From assembly GCA_963989385.1 (NCBI GenBank), contig OZ022501.1, positions 85,048,979 to 85,112,978 on the forward strand: 64,000 nt of DNA, in the 5' to 3' direction. Shown piece by piece: positions 11,401 through 22,849 of this stretch. A program made the position numbers and the translations under genes. Every line of letters begins with the position of its first letter. Position 1 is the first letter of the stretch. Source of the stretch: Ctena decussata. Its lineage: Eukaryota > Mollusca > Bivalvia > Lucinida > Lucinidae. Below the pieces are notes generated by a model. That model worked only from the letters and a program-made list of their open reading frames with translations, ran no database searches and was not told the DNA's origin.

Positions 11401-14124
11401 GATTACAGTGCATGTTGAAAAGCAGTGCAGTAGCCCTTTAAGACCCGATAAACACACTTGACTGCTCAAAATTTATTTCAGATCACTGGTTCAAAAGTTT
11501 TTTTTTTTTTTTTTTTTTTCATTTTGTTAAGCTTTAGCCGATTTGAGGGTTAAAGTCCGCTTAAAGTGGGAGAAAAATAATCCATCATGAGGAAAAATAT
11601 ACCTATTGCATACTCTGTTTCCTTTCTACAAATATAAACATGGAATCATCAGCATCGGCATCCTCAGAAGCGTCGGACTTGCTTATGTATTCAAGTAACT
11701 TATTATCATAAGTGTTTCCTAGGGATAAAATGACCTTTCACTTTGCATCCAGTGTATAACATGTAAAGTAAAAAGTCTTACGTATTAAATATAGTTAAGG
11801 GACTATTGTTGTTACATGTAAATACGACTTTGCCCATCGGCTCTGATATTTAGTATGAGGTGAAGACAACAAAAACCTAGTGTTTAAATTTTTGACGTCA
11901 CAACCGAGGTTGGCTTAACGTATACATTAAAGATATTGACATTACCGCTTCATTTTGAGGGTTTGATTGATTATCGGAATTGGGTATTAAACTTACTAAT
12001 GGCAAATGTGTTTAGAAAATGAACCACATGCATAAAGTTTAACTTAACACTTTATAGGCAAAGCTGGATACAAACTATGTCAACATAGCCTTGGACTCAG
12101 AAGCTGCCGCTATATTCTGCCAAAATCCATCCTGTAGCTCAGACGAAATGCCCACAACTAAATTCGAGCAAGGGACACGGTACATCATCATTGATGCTGG
12201 CGGTAAAGTCAGATTTAATATATAGGACAGTAATTGAAAATTTTGCGTTTGTTATACCCATACCTAATCTTTCAAAAAAATGTACGAAGTAAAATTTTAG
12301 TTTAGTCCGTCCTTCATGTTTTAAAGAAAATTTATGTTTACTTAGCAATTTAAATTTCGAAGGAAACAATAAATGAGCCGCGACACGACAAAACCAACAA
12401 TGTGGTTGTGCGCCCAGCGCAGACTCAGATCAGCCTTGGCATCCGCCCAGTCTGCTCAGAGTCTTCGCTGTCTGCATGGAGCTAGCTTAGACTCTTATCT
12501 ATGCTTTGTGCGCAAAACGAGGACTCTGATCAAACTAGGTGGGTGCCCAGGCTGATCTGAGTCTTCGCTGGGCGCACAACCACATTCTTGGTTTTCTCGT
12601 GCCGCGGCTCATTAATGATCTTAACTGGTGAATCATTTCCTGAAGGGAACAGCAAAAGAATCTCAATTTAATGGTGATTTACCACAACTGCATAGGTCAG
12701 GAGATGCATTACAAGTTATCTTCAAAATTTATAGTAGTTTGACAAGCGAAATGTTTTGACCTGCGATAAACATTTGAGTTTTTTTTTAAGATCAAGTCTA
12801 ACTACGGTTGTTCCAGTTTGTGAACAAGGTGTATGGTGTTATCAAAATATCCCATGTGCATAAAAATCATACTAACTCCTTGAAGATTGGGCTTAAATAG
12901 TAAACGACTTAAAACTGATTAGTTAATACATTTTCCAGAATAGATAGAGTCATCAGCCTACTAGGACTAAATTCTATCAAAATTCGATTAAAAGAGTCTC
13001 AAAAATATGTTGATGTAAAGCGAACATTTTGTTATTAAAGAAACAGAAATCGGTATATTCTTATTTGTATTTTATCATCAGGTGGTAAAGTTGATCTGAC
13101 AGCTCACGAAGTTAGTGACAAAGGCGATTTGAAAGAAATCCACGCTGGTATAGGACACAGCATGGGAGGCAATGTCGTAAACGACAACTTTAATGGGGTG
13201 TTGGAAGATATCTTTGGAAAACAAGTTTTCGATGCCTTTAAAAAAGAAGAAACCGTAGATTGGATTTCCTTGTCGGACGAATTCGAAGACAAGAAGAGAA
13301 GTTTCCAACCGAGATGTAAACAAGTTGAAGTCAACGTACCGCCATCCCTGTGCAAACTGTTTGAGCAGGCATATGAACAAGAGATTTCCTATGTGGTGCA
13401 AAGAGGTAAATACGCATCGGACATAGAGATAAATGGAAACAAAATGATTATCACTGCCACATTGATGAAAACCCTCTTTGCAAAACCAGTCGAAGAAACG
13501 ATTGCACAGATCAAGGCAGTCATTAGCAAGGTCGGCCCGGTGGATGCCATATTTCTGGTAGGGGGATTCGCAGCTTCCCCGATGTTCCAGAATCCAGTGA
13601 AAGAAGCGTTTGCTGATACAGCAATAATAAACCGTGATGGGGATGCAGTTGCAGCGGGGGCAATTATTGTTGGACCCAACCCTCATTTGATAACACAACG
13701 AGTCCTGAAGAAAACATACGGTATAGAGGCATCGGTATGGTTTCGCGAAGGCTCACATTCCGTGAGAAGAAAAAGGATGATCGAGGGACAACCAATGGTC
13801 AAGGTTTTCAACAAACACGTGGAAAAAGGCCAAACTGTAGCAGTTGGAGAAATCCAGAAGGAAGAATGTTATAATCCTTTGTACAAGGACCAGCCAAATA
13901 TAATATTCCATGTATTTGCTTCCGACGCGAAGGATCCAAAATATACAGATGAAGAAGGCTGCATGCATATCGGCAAGGTGACGTTAGATATATCTGACGT
14001 ACCGGGAGATATGGAAAGAGAAATTGCAGTCAACCTCACGTTTGATGAATCGGAGATTAAGGTCAAAGCACGTGAAATTAAGACAGGAAAGGAGGTGATA
14101 GGAAGATGCAACTTCCTTGGTTGA
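8243..14124 (+). CDS. HSPA12A/B-like Hsp70-family protein, 3' part of gene (3 exons)
   Basis: Three exons join in frame: 8243-8473, 12058-12202 and 13082-14124 (stop TGA at 14122), giving the last 472 residues. The introns have GT/AG ends with phases 0 and 1. The product resembles heat shock 70 kDa protein 12, an atypical Hsp70 with an actin-fold ATPase and no classical peptide-binding domain. Visible landmarks, numbered in this fragment, are TVPGFWSDAAKQFMREAA (about 57-74), LDSEAAAIFC (about 87-96), the phosphate-binding DAGGGKVDL across the exon 2/3 junction (about 123-131), FLVGGFAASP (second adenosine-side loop) and a C-terminal beta-rich segment ending CNFLG. The family is about 650-700 residues long in vertebrates, so roughly 200 N-terminal residues, including the first ATP-binding loop, lie in exons I could not find in 1-8242. 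The introns hold C370 repeats, a TTAA MITE and a GAGCC MITE. No frameshift or internal stop is seen, so the exons look functional. In bivalves this family is large and often stress-responsive; that role is inferred here. Confidence 0.9.
8497..8868 (+). repeat. C370 dispersed repeat, copy 1
   Basis: Runs from GTTGTGCCGTGTGGCGGCC through GATATTGTCAGGGTCACTGA and TTATTAGCCGAAACTACG to GAAGGAACTCTTTAAGATTT. It sits in an HSPA12-like intron. No tRNA-like head was recognised. Confidence 0.8.
9400..9676 (+). repeat. Dispersed repeat shared with 22850-23160
   Basis: CTGACCGTTCCAAGGCTGTA with a following T-rich stretch matches CTGACCGTCCCAAGGCGGTA near 22943. A second shared block, GTAGCTGAATTACCACCTGT, lies at 9968 and matches about 23140. 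Identity of the element unknown. Confidence 0.55.
9677..9902. repeat. Foldback, arms about 65 bp
   Basis: The left arm, containing CTGACGTTTCGGCCTGTACC, returns inverted as GGTACAGGCCGAAACGTCAG at 9849-9868, with matching outer ends TAGATGCTTGTTAG and CTAACAAGCATCTA. Loop about 95 bp with a CATTATGA triplication. Confidence 0.8.
10428..10795 (+). repeat. C370 dispersed repeat, copy 2
   Basis: Complete copy in the same HSPA12-like intron as copy 1. An apparent 94-residue ORF inside it is repeat sequence. Confidence 0.8.
10914..11437. mobile_element. TTAA-flanked MITE, AGGGCTACTGCACTG termini
   Basis: 524 bp, left AGGGCTACTGCACTG and right CAGTGCAGTAGCCCT, each bordered by TTAA. Different family from 3927-4464 but the same target type. 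Confidence 0.85.
11498..11519. repeat. Poly(T) tract
   Basis: About 22 T in an HSPA12-like intron. Confidence 0.9.
12058..12202 (+). CDS. HSPA12-like gene, internal exon
   Basis: The acceptor is TTTATAG|GCAAAG and the donor is GGCG|GTAAAG. Phase 0 in and phase 1 out give AKLDTNYVNIALDSEAAAIF, then a Cys/Ser-rich insert (CQNPSCSSDEMP), then YIIIDAG. The exon is too short to stand out as an open frame; it was found by matching the phases of its neighbours and the Hsp70 DxGGG motif that spans the next junction. Confidence 0.85.
12375..12610. mobile_element. GAGCC-family MITE, copy 2
   Basis: Lies in the intron between the second and third HSPA12-like exons. An apparent 60-residue ORF inside is part of the palindrome. 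Flanks AAAT and ATTA. Confidence 0.88.
13082..14124 (+). CDS. HSPA12-like gene, terminal exon
   Basis: The acceptor is ATCATCAG ending at 13081. The codon split GGC|G..GT GGT restores DAGGGKVDLTAHEV. The exon carries 346 residues after the split codon, plus the stop. It includes the FLVGGFAASPMFQNP loop, DGDAVAAGAIIVGPNP (helix that closes the nucleotide cleft) and the acidic C-terminal beta segment. The first in-frame ATG is not the exon start; conserved residues precede it. No AATAAA was found in the several hundred bases after the stop. Confidence 0.92.
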
Positions 14125-15639
14125 AAAATGGCTACATGCCATATGTGTGTTTGGTACACACCATGAGGGGATTCGGTATAGTCTACATTATTGAACAGTA
14201 AACAATAATTCATATTAACTTCCGCTTCGCGTCGGTCATATAAATTGTTTACCGGTCAATAACATTTCATGTTCACCGAAACAAAAGACACCAATTGTTT
14301 CATATATATGGAGAATGATAATATTTCAGATGAAATGACTTACATTTTAGCATGAATTCGAATTTTCATTCAAGTTTCTGCACAAACCATGCGCTTTTAA
14401 GGCGTTATGTCACCAACCATGCGACATTAAGACGTTACGTCATATACTAAAATATACTTACCGCACGTGATCAACATTCGAACCAAAGTAATGAGTTTTA
14501 TTTATAGATAATATAATATTTCTAATTGTCATTTATCTGCGGGACAGCTTTACTAAGGGCGTTTCAGAAATACGCAGAAAAAAATATTGCAAAATCGTTG
14601 CTCCAAATTTTACAAATTCAAACCACAAAAAAAGAATGATTATTGTCAAGTTTTCATGCATGAAATTGCTGTTTTTAATATGACATTTCTCCTCTACGCA
14701 AGCTTAGATAACGGTAGGATCTTATTCATGCGGAGCAAATTTTAGTTGTTTTTTTTTGTTTTTTTTTCTCAAAGACAAGATTATTTACCAAAGTTTGACT
14801 ACAAACTATTGAGTAGATACTGAATATGATGTTAAGTTTGCAAGGATGAACTGATGTTAAACGTTTTGCAAAATTCAAAAGCTGTCAGGCATAAGGTATG
14901 ACTTCATCTATTTTACAAATGCAAAGTATGCGCTATTATTTTACATAATTTGGCTGAACTTTAGGCATAAAAGTTCATACTTTACAAGCAAAGATCGAAC
15001 AATTCTGTATTATAAGAAAAACTGTGTACATGCAAGGACAGTAATTTGGAACTGCTTATGTTAACGTCCTGTTTCTAAGACATCTTTCAGGAGGCAAAAC
15101 TGGAGTCCAAAAAAGTCGCATGATGTTATTGTGCCTTAATCGCAGCCGAGAAGCTAGAAAGCCCTTAAAAGTATCAGAATTTGTAGATTGTCGTTGTCGT
15201 TCCTGTGCTTCCTGTTGGAATGGTCCTTTAAAACGACTGATTTGTTTTGTAGATGTTGGAATGCAGTAACCGGTGTTTTCTGGTACTTAGATCACGCAAA
15301 TTTGATTTTTGTAATTCATAAATTCAGGCTTTGCCCCTTTAGCTATTCCTCGTATATCAAACATTACCACAGCTCAAAGGACTGGTAAGGGAGTCTTTTT
15401 AAATTTGGCCGAAATGTTAGTAAATAATAAGTGCATTTATGTGAACTTTTATAGCAAACAAGCAACCAGTTTTTATGTTACAGAACTTCTCCGCGTATTT
15501 CTTGAACGCCCCTCTAAATCGTCTCATTTTGTCGCACTCAAGTCACATTTTATGATAGTTTGTCGAAATAAAAGCCCAACTGGGCGTATGGTGTAAGGTT
15601 GCTGTGCGCAATAATAAACAATTTGGAGTGATAGGTGAT
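14125..15639. other. HSPA12-like 3' flank; no gene seen
   Basis: AT-rich, no conserved frames. The 3' UTR must start here but its end cannot be placed. Confidence 0.5.
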
Positions 15640-16420
15640 TACTTAAGTTTAATATAGAGAAGTTTTGTACATTAGATTATGGACATAATAACCCAAATGC
15701 ATCATACCATTTAAAAACCAAAAATGGGAGACAAGACATTAGAAAGTGTACCAGAGAAAAGGATTTGGAAATCACGTTCGACACAGATTTGAAATTCCGA
15801 CAGCATATTAGTGACAGCATAAGTAAAGGGAATCAGATAATTGAACTAGTTAGAAGATCATTCCTACATATTAAACCAAAATCATTTTGTAAATTGTATA
15901 AAACACTAATAAGGCCACATCTAGAATATGGACACATCATTTGGTATCCCAGAGATAAAAATGATATAGATTCCATAGAGATAGTTCAGAAGAGATCGAC
16001 TAAGCTAGTATATAATGTCAGAGATCTGCCTTACACTCAACGTTTAAAAGCATTGAAATTACCAAGTTTATCGTACAGAAGATTTAGAGGGAATATGATA
16101 GAAGTACTTAAACTATTAATATGAAGGAAGATATAGATTATGGCATATTCTTTGAGTTAAATGAACCGTCAACAAGATCAAATGGTCGAAAATTAAAAGT
16201 GAAACATTGTAAAAGGGATATAAGGAAAAATTTCTTCTCTCCGAGGGTAATATCAGAATGGAATCAGCTACCAGAATCAGTGGTAACAGCACCGTCTATC
16301 GACTTTTAAAAACCGGCTAGACACATTCATGGGAGACAAGATATACACAGTTTATCCTGAGAATGGCTGGGTTAATAACCGGGGGGGGGGTATATGAGAT
16401 AACAATCTCGAGAACCCGCA
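15640..16420 (+). mobile_element. 5'-truncated LINE, C-terminal part of reverse transcriptase ORF (broken)
   Basis: The frame reads NNPNASYHLKTKNGRQDI, then EITFDTDLKFRQHI, LYKTLIRPHLEYGHIIWYP, IEIVQKRSTKLV and LPSLSYRRFRGNMIEVLKLL. These are the thumb/C-terminal motifs of non-LTR retrotransposon polyproteins. At about 16118-16124 a stop/frameshift interrupts it, and the frame at 16121-16309 continues with FFSPRVISEWNQLPESVVTA. Endonuclease and RT palm are missing, the usual 5' truncation. It ends near a G-run (16381-16390). Non-functional. Confidence 0.85.
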
Positions 16421-17356
16421 AGAAGATGTAAGATGTAATATAGCAGTCCAGTTCTGATCTGTTCGAAGGTTATTTTTCAAAACATATACATGTATATTAT
16501 ACTACTTTTCAAGCTGTCCGTTTCTTCATGATTGTATAACTACATTTATCATGTGACTTCGCCGTTATCCAGTGGATAACGTCGTGTCATAAAAATCGTA
16601 TGACCACACGTGCAATAACACTTTGGCGTGCACGCGTAACGTCATTGACGTCCATGTCAACAACGCGTTTTCTAATTGAAAAAAAAATATTAAGTTTGAA
16701 AGCGTTAAATCCCATTTTAAAGGGTTTTATGATAAAAAGAATCTTACACTCGTGGTCAATTCACATGAAATTTATTAAACTCATCGAAGGCTCGTTTCAT
16801 AAATTTCATATGAAATGGCCACTGGTGTCAGATCCTCTATATGTGTGTCACGCTTTAGAGCATCATTATACTGGAATAACTCTTTATTTCAAAGCCGTTA
16901 ATATACTGATGATCAGGGGGTCTGAAGTCTTAAGTTCAGTATCGCTTTGGAGTGTAAAAAAGACGTCAAATTATTTGCGTACGTCACTTGCTTAGACATT
17001 ATAAATTGGACTAATATTGTCGATCTTATTTCGACTGAGCTTTGTCGATGACTGAAGTGCGGGCGCATCTTCGCGCTATAAGAACAAAGAACAAGCAAAT
17101 GCGTCATTTGATCAAAAGTAGCAAATATCTCTGTTTCGTACAAATCAAAAACTGAGCAATACAAAATTCTGACAGAAAATTGCCAACTTAATGGATCAGT
17201 GGATCGCACTCATGCCTTAATAATTAAACGTTATGTAGACATAACTCATAAATTACCCGACGTCCTGTTTGGAGGTGTGATAAAAACATGCGGTAAACAA
17301 CCCGATTTGCAAAGGGTACTCTCGGAAAAACATCACTAAATACTAGCTTTTGAATC
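16421..17356. other. No gene seen
   Basis: Two 98-131 residue frames overlap on opposite strands here, but neither shows a known motif or codon-like regularity. Confidence 0.45.
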
Positions 17357-17556
17357 ACACTGACTGTATTTTTTTGACGTGCATGTTAAACTTTGTAGAA
17401 AGCTTATTGTCTTTCCGACCAATATGCTTTGACGTGCATGTTAAACTTTGTAGAAAGCTTATTGTCTTTCCGACCAATATGCTGAAAGCATACTTGTCTG
17501 AAAGATAATAAGTTTTCTACAAAGTTTAACATGCACGTCAAACACATACAGAGTGA
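17357..17556. repeat. Foldback with internally duplicated left arm
   Basis: A 55-bp segment with GACGTGCATGTTAAACTTTG and GTCTTTCCGACCAATATGC occurs twice in tandem (about 17374 and 17429). It returns inverted at about 17488-17542 (CAAAGTTTAACATGCACGTC). Confidence 0.85.
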
Positions 17557-17654
17557 TTTAAATGCGTTATTGTCCGATATGCAGTTTACATGTATAAATC
17601 ATGAAGCTTGCACAAACATCAACTTACTTGACACTATGATACTGATTCCCATCG

Positions 17655-17836
17655 CCATTACTTTATGACTGCCTTATGAAAATTAAGAAATTACAGTATG
17701 CTTTTCTCTGGCTTTCTCACCAGATATTTTCAGGGTCACTGACGAGGCTTGAGTAGCCGAAACTTAGAAGTATGGCCATGTTCCTTTTTCTGATTGTGTT
17801 CTCTGCTCTTGAAGGAATTCTTTATGATTTTAATTT
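17655..17836 (+). repeat. C370 dispersed repeat, 3' half
   Basis: Contains ATTACAGTATGCTTTTCTCT, TCAGGGTCACTGACGAGGCT and GAAGGAATTCTTTATGATTT; the 5' half is absent. Confidence 0.75.
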
Positions 17837-18383
17837 TAAACCATTAGCAGGTCTGCAAATTATGCGGGTAAAATGATAGGCACGACAAGGTCTTACAAAG
17901 TAAGTGTATGTGTAAGCTGCGGGTACTCTCGAAAAATCAGGGAGACCGGTAACATTATGCGTTATGCATGCGGATAGCACACATTTTGTAATATTTCATT
18001 CATATACTCCAAAATTGTAGCAAACAACGCTTTTGTGTTTCTGCTTACCCATAATATTTTGGCTGTTCCAAAAAGCATATGACACTCTTCAGTGAAACTG
18101 CTCATTTTTACAGTGCCGTTAAAAGAAAATATTGTACAAAAGCATCCAAAAATTCAGATCGTTGTATTCTTTTAAGAATTGCTATCACAGATGTAACATT
18201 ATTCGTTGAAGAACGACATGAAAACCAGTTTTAGCAAAGTTTCTCATGCACACCAAAATGCAAATGAAATCATAACGTCCTGTCTAGTCTGACAAGTCAT
18301 CGTTCTCCTTCAAATCAGTGTTTTTCACGAAACAATTAGTTCGGTTTATCATATTAATGTTTTCGTTATTTTATTATTTTTCA

Positions 18384-19918
18384 TACCCCCGCTTTGAAAA
18401 AGTGGGGATATACTGGTTTACATCTGTCCGTCCGTCCTTCCTTCCGTCCGGCTGTCCGTCCGGCTGTCCGTCCGTCCGTCCTTCCGTCCGTCCGTCCTTC
18501 CGTCCGTCCTTCCGTCCCCTTTTAATCAAATTTTTCGTCAAAGATTTCTTCACAACCATACAACCTAGACTTGTCATATTTGGCATACAGGCTGATGACG
18601 ACATGTTGTATCGTGGGATTGATAACCAGTCTTCTCCTGCTTATTCGTCCCTGTATTTGTCCGATTTTTTATCTTTCCATACTTTAAATAATGAAATTTT
18701 TCGTCAAAGATTTCTCCACAACCATGCAAGCTAGAGTATTCATATTTGGTATGCAAGTTGATGACGACATGTTGTATCGTGGGATAGAGAACCAGCCTTC
18801 TCCTGCTTATTCGTCCTTGTATTTGTCCGATTTTCTTTCTTTCCATACTTTAAATAATGAAATTTTTCGTCAAAGATTTCTCCACAACCATGCAAGCTAG
18901 AGTATTCATAGTTGGTATGCAGGTTGATGACCAATTGTTGTATTGTGGGATTGAGAACCAGCCTTCTCCTGCTTATTCTTCCCTCTATTTATCCGATTTT
19001 CTTTCTTTCCATTCTTTGAATAATGAAATTTTTCGTCAAAGATTTCTCCACAACCATGCAAACTAGAGTATTCATATTTGGTATGCTGGTTGATGACCTC
19101 ATGTTGTATCGTGGGATTGAGAACCAGTCTTCTCCTGCTTATTCTTCTTTGTATTTGTCCGATTTTCTTTCTTTCCATAATTTGAATAATGAAATTTTTC
19201 GTCAAAGATTTCTCCACCACCATGCAAGCTAGTCATATTTGGTATGCAGGTTGATGCCAACATGTTGTATTGTGGGATTGAGAACCAGCCTTCTCCTGCT
19301 TATTCTTCCCTGTATTTGTCCAATATTCTTTCTTTCCATAATAATGAAATTTTTCGTCAGCGATTTCTCCACAAACATGCAAGCTAGAGTAGTCATATTT
19401 GGTATGTAGATTAATGATAACTTATTGTATCCTGGGATTGTAAACCGACCTTCTCCTCTTATTCTTCTCTGTATTTGTCCAATTTTCTTTCTTTCCATAC
19501 TTTGAATAATGAAATTTTTGCAAAAGATTTCTATGCCTCTGTAAGTTAGAGTAGGGATATTTTGTATGCAGGTTGATGGTAACTTGTATTGTGGGATTGA
19601 GAACTAGCCTTCTCCTGCTTATTCTTCCCTATATTTTTCCAATTTTCTTTCTCTCTTGACTTAGAATAATGCAATTTTTTGTAACAGATTTCACAGCATC
19701 CATTCAAGTTTGAATGTTCATATTTGGTATACAGACTGATAAAGACGTATTTATCATTTTTTCTTTCTTTCAATGTGAAATCATTTTATTCCGTTTTACA
19801 TAGAAAGGGATTTATGTACAATATTGATATTTGGTATACAATGAATTCTGTCTCTATGCTTTTTGTAACAAAAATAACACGATTTGATTTAAGCAGTGAA
19901 GCGGGGGTATAGTCGGAT
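18384..19918. repeat. 1.5-kb composite element: GTCC simple tract plus about 166-bp tandem units
   Basis: It starts CCCCCGCTTTGAAAAAGTGG and ends AAGCGGGGGTATAG, so the ends are inverted. A (CCGTC/CTTC)n tract spans 18426-18517. Eight or so units follow, with AATTTTTCGTCAAAGATTTC, TTGTATCGTGGGATTGA and CCTTCTCCTGCTTATTC; early units are close to 95% alike and later ones decay. The 69-residue ORFs repeating in phase are just the unit read through. The pattern fits Pearl-like bivalve elements (inference). Confidence 0.75.
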
Positions 19919-20058
19919 TCTCCGACAATTCTAGTTTATATTTGTTTTCACAAAAGAAATCTGTAATTGGTTTCAAATACAACAATTAAACAAAAAGAAG
20001 ACAGGACGGAAGTGTTGAGGCTGATGGCACAACCGCCATAATTCTAGTACCCAAATAT

Positions 20059-20302
20059 GAGCCATGACACGAAAAAATAAACAAAGTGACGTGTGCGTCG
20101 AGCAAAAAGTCAGATCAGTCTGGGCACCCGCCCAGTCAGCTCAGATACTTCGCTGTCCGCATGGCGGTAGCTTAGACCCTTAGCTACCCTTTAAGCGCTT
20201 AGCAAAGAGTCTGATCAGACTGGGCGGATACATTTGTACCCAGGCTGATCTGAGTCTGCGCTGGGCGCACAACCATTTTTTGGTTTTCTTGTGTTGCGGC
20301 TC
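20059..20302. mobile_element. GAGCC-family MITE, copy 3
   Basis: More diverged left end (GAGCCATGACACGAAAAAAT). Flanks ATAT and AATT. Confidence 0.8.
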
Positions 20303-21189
20303 AATTTTTTCCGGATTGCGTGACTTTACATGGCAGTACGAAGATCTCTGATGCTAATAGGTTGTTTTATTAGTGTAATAATGAACTACATTAGTTTTTA
20401 ATAGATTTATGTCTGAAAAACGGCAAATGCATGCATGAATATTAGATCACTATTTCAATATGAATTTCAGTTTACAAGGGCTTGCATTGCATATCCTTTA
20501 CCCGGCATACCTTACAAATATAGATGATGCCACACATGAGCGAAGCTGTTTTGGTTTCTATGATAAATCCTAATCTTGTCTTTTATGTCAAGAAACTGGC
20601 ATGGCTTTAAACATAGAATGGAATTGAGTTGAAAGGAATGGGCTTGCTGAGATAATCTGTTTTACATTATTTCACCGACTTGGGATAGTACTCTTACAGA
20701 AAAGAGTTTGCTCCCTTTTCAGGGAGCAAATCTTTCCTTTAAGAGTAGCATCCCGGGTCTGAGAGCAAATTGAAACTTTTGTAATGTAGATTACCTCATC
20801 TATTCTATTCCATTCCAGCCCATTCCATTTCATATTTTAAACTAAGCTCGAAAACCAAGCAAGAACGTTTTAAATGCTACAGTATATATTAGAATCATGA
20901 CCTGAGACCCTTATCTGCAACAGCATGCAGTAATCATTTGGGTACGTTAGACACTAATTAACAGGGCTACAGTGTACAATGTTCTTGGCTCCTTGAATTG
21001 CATTACACGTATTTTTCTCAGGCGTATGATATGGCGACAGTATGCCTGCAGTCATGTGGATTAGTGGTCTTTCTTGTCAGCTCTATAGTGTTGCCATTGG
21101 TAACTGGACGATTGTCTCCACAGAAATACACCCTGAAAGCAGACATTGGAATATCATTTATAAAAAAATTAAAGCTTAATAAAAATCTA
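20303..21189. other. No gene seen
   Basis: Contains a repeat fragment (20640-20830, AGAGCAAATTGAAAC) that recurs loosely near 47930. No exon recognised, although the missing lipase 3' exon could be anywhere between 14.1 and 23.6 kb. Confidence 0.4.
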
Positions 21190-21361
21190 ATGCCTTTATG
21201 CAAATATCGGCGACAGTATGCCTACAACTATGAAATTTGCTCTGGAGGAACAGTCTTTTTTCAGACTATTCCTCCAGATCAAATTTCACACTTGTAGGGA
21301 ATTCTCTTCATAGAAATTTAGCCTTAGCAACCACTTAAGCCGTTTTATAAATACGGCCCCT
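21190..21361. mobile_element. D palindrome, copy 1 (left arm short)
   Basis: Centre GGAACAGTC..GACTATTCC, arms CTACAACTATGAAATTTGCT/AAATTTCACACTTGTAG. Right end TTTATAAATACGGCCCC. Full copies at 31975 and 36783. Confidence 0.7.
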
Positions 21362-21999
21362 GGAAAACAGAATTCATGAGAACTTTGCAAGGAAGCTCTT
21401 TCGGAGCTGAATCGCTCGCTCATAAAGCCTTCTAGAGGTTAACTGTTCGAGCAGTAAAATTGCTTCTTCGAGTTTCCGCGCCAGCATTATTAACAGGGAC
21501 GGGAGAATTTCCATCAGAAACGAATATCAAAGTTTTCGCCTACCGTTCTTAAATTAGACAAAAATTATTATTTAGAAATGCGCAAACCATAGAATTGTTA
21601 AACTTTCACAGTGCTGTAAGGATGGAAGGTGCGAGAGGGAAAATCAAGAACAATAAAAACATATGGAAAACATAGCGACAGTGGCAGATATGTAAAATAA
21701 AGTTTATTGGTAAAAAAAAGGTAAAGGTTTCCTATAGCCTAATAGCCGTAGGGTCAGTGTATTCTTTTTCTCTCGCATAAGTGATAAGTGTCTTACTTTC
21801 TCCCTGTCCTTGCTGACGTAACAGTAACCATGTTAACAGAGACGTGGTGGGGTGTGGTGTGGTATGATGTCCACCACCATAACATCCCCATCTCACGTAG
21901 AAACTTCACACGAACGGCTGTGACGTCATCTATACCTTCTCTGTCCACCCACAATGCATCGCGCATTTCTCCACCACGGAACTTGTCTGTACCACTAAA

Positions 22000-22309
22000 C
22001 ACAGGGTATAATCGATTCCGCTAATTTTCGCTTCTTGCAGGGACTGTACATCATATTTGGCTTCCGCCGAGACTGTCCGCGATCCTGCTGAGACTTCTGT
22101 ACATGATAAATGGCTTCCTGCAGAAACTGTCCGCGTGCCGAGAACCTCGGCAGAAAGCAGAGTCACGCGGACAGTCTCAGCAGGAAGCCATTTTACGAGG
22201 ACAGTAGTCTCTGCAGGAAGCAAGAGTTCGCGGACAGTCTCAGCGGAAGCCAATTTCACGGGCAGTCTCTGCAGGAAGCGAAAATTGGCGGGATCGATTA
22301 TACCCTGTG
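22000..22309. mobile_element. CACAGGG-family palindrome, copy 1
   Basis: Termini CACAGGGTATAATCG and CGATTATACCCTGTG. Flanked by the direct duplication CTAAA (21995-21999 and 22310-22314). The interior is a head-to-head array of modules built on GCTTCCTGCNGAGACTGTCC. 310 bp, slightly shortened. Confidence 0.92.
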
Positions 22310-22569
22310 CTAAAACAAAGAAACATCAGTATAGTCACAGTTATCAAAATGGGCGTTGCTTCATGTGACCTGTCGCCACCCGTCACTCAGAATATGCATT
22401 GACCAGTCAAATTAGGTAAAACCCTCGAACAAACAAATGCACCTGTGTTTTGGTGACAATTATAGTTGCTTTTTGTTAAAAAAAAGTCGGACAAATTTGA
22501 AAGGCGGAGCGATAAGCGCTTTGGGTTAGGTCATGCCAGGTAACGTAAAAACAAAATTCGATAGCAATT

Positions 22570-22804
22570 GAGCCGCGACACGAGAAAACCAACAGTGGTT
22601 ATGCGCCCAGCGTAGACTTAAAATAAGCCTGGGCATCCGCCCATTCTGATCAGACTCTTCACTAAGCGCTTAAAGGGTAGCTAAGGGTCTATGTTACCTC
22701 CATGCGGACAGTGAAGACTCTGATCAGACTGGGCGGATGCTCAGGCTGATCTGAGTCTGCGCTGGGCGCACAACCACTATGTTGATTTTGTCGTGTCACG
22801 GCTC
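22570..22804. mobile_element. GAGCC-family MITE, copy 4
   Basis: Intact ends. Flanks AATT and AGTT. Confidence 0.85.
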
Positions 22805-22849
22805 AGTTATCTACAGTAGTTGTAGCAAACGTGCTGTAGCCTATATAAG

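Noticed and set aside
13078..13698. 206-residue minus-strand ORF
   Set aside because: Antisense shadow of the HSPA12-like terminal exon; no family likeness of its own.
18318..19232. Serial 69-residue ORFs and a PSVRPSFRP-rich ORF
   Set aside because: Tandem repeat units and the GTCC simple tract, not genes.
20998..21297. 99-residue ORF with a hydrophobic start, considered as a secreted peptide or lipase tail
   Set aside because: Its 3' part is the D palindrome, and it is on the wrong strand for the lipase.
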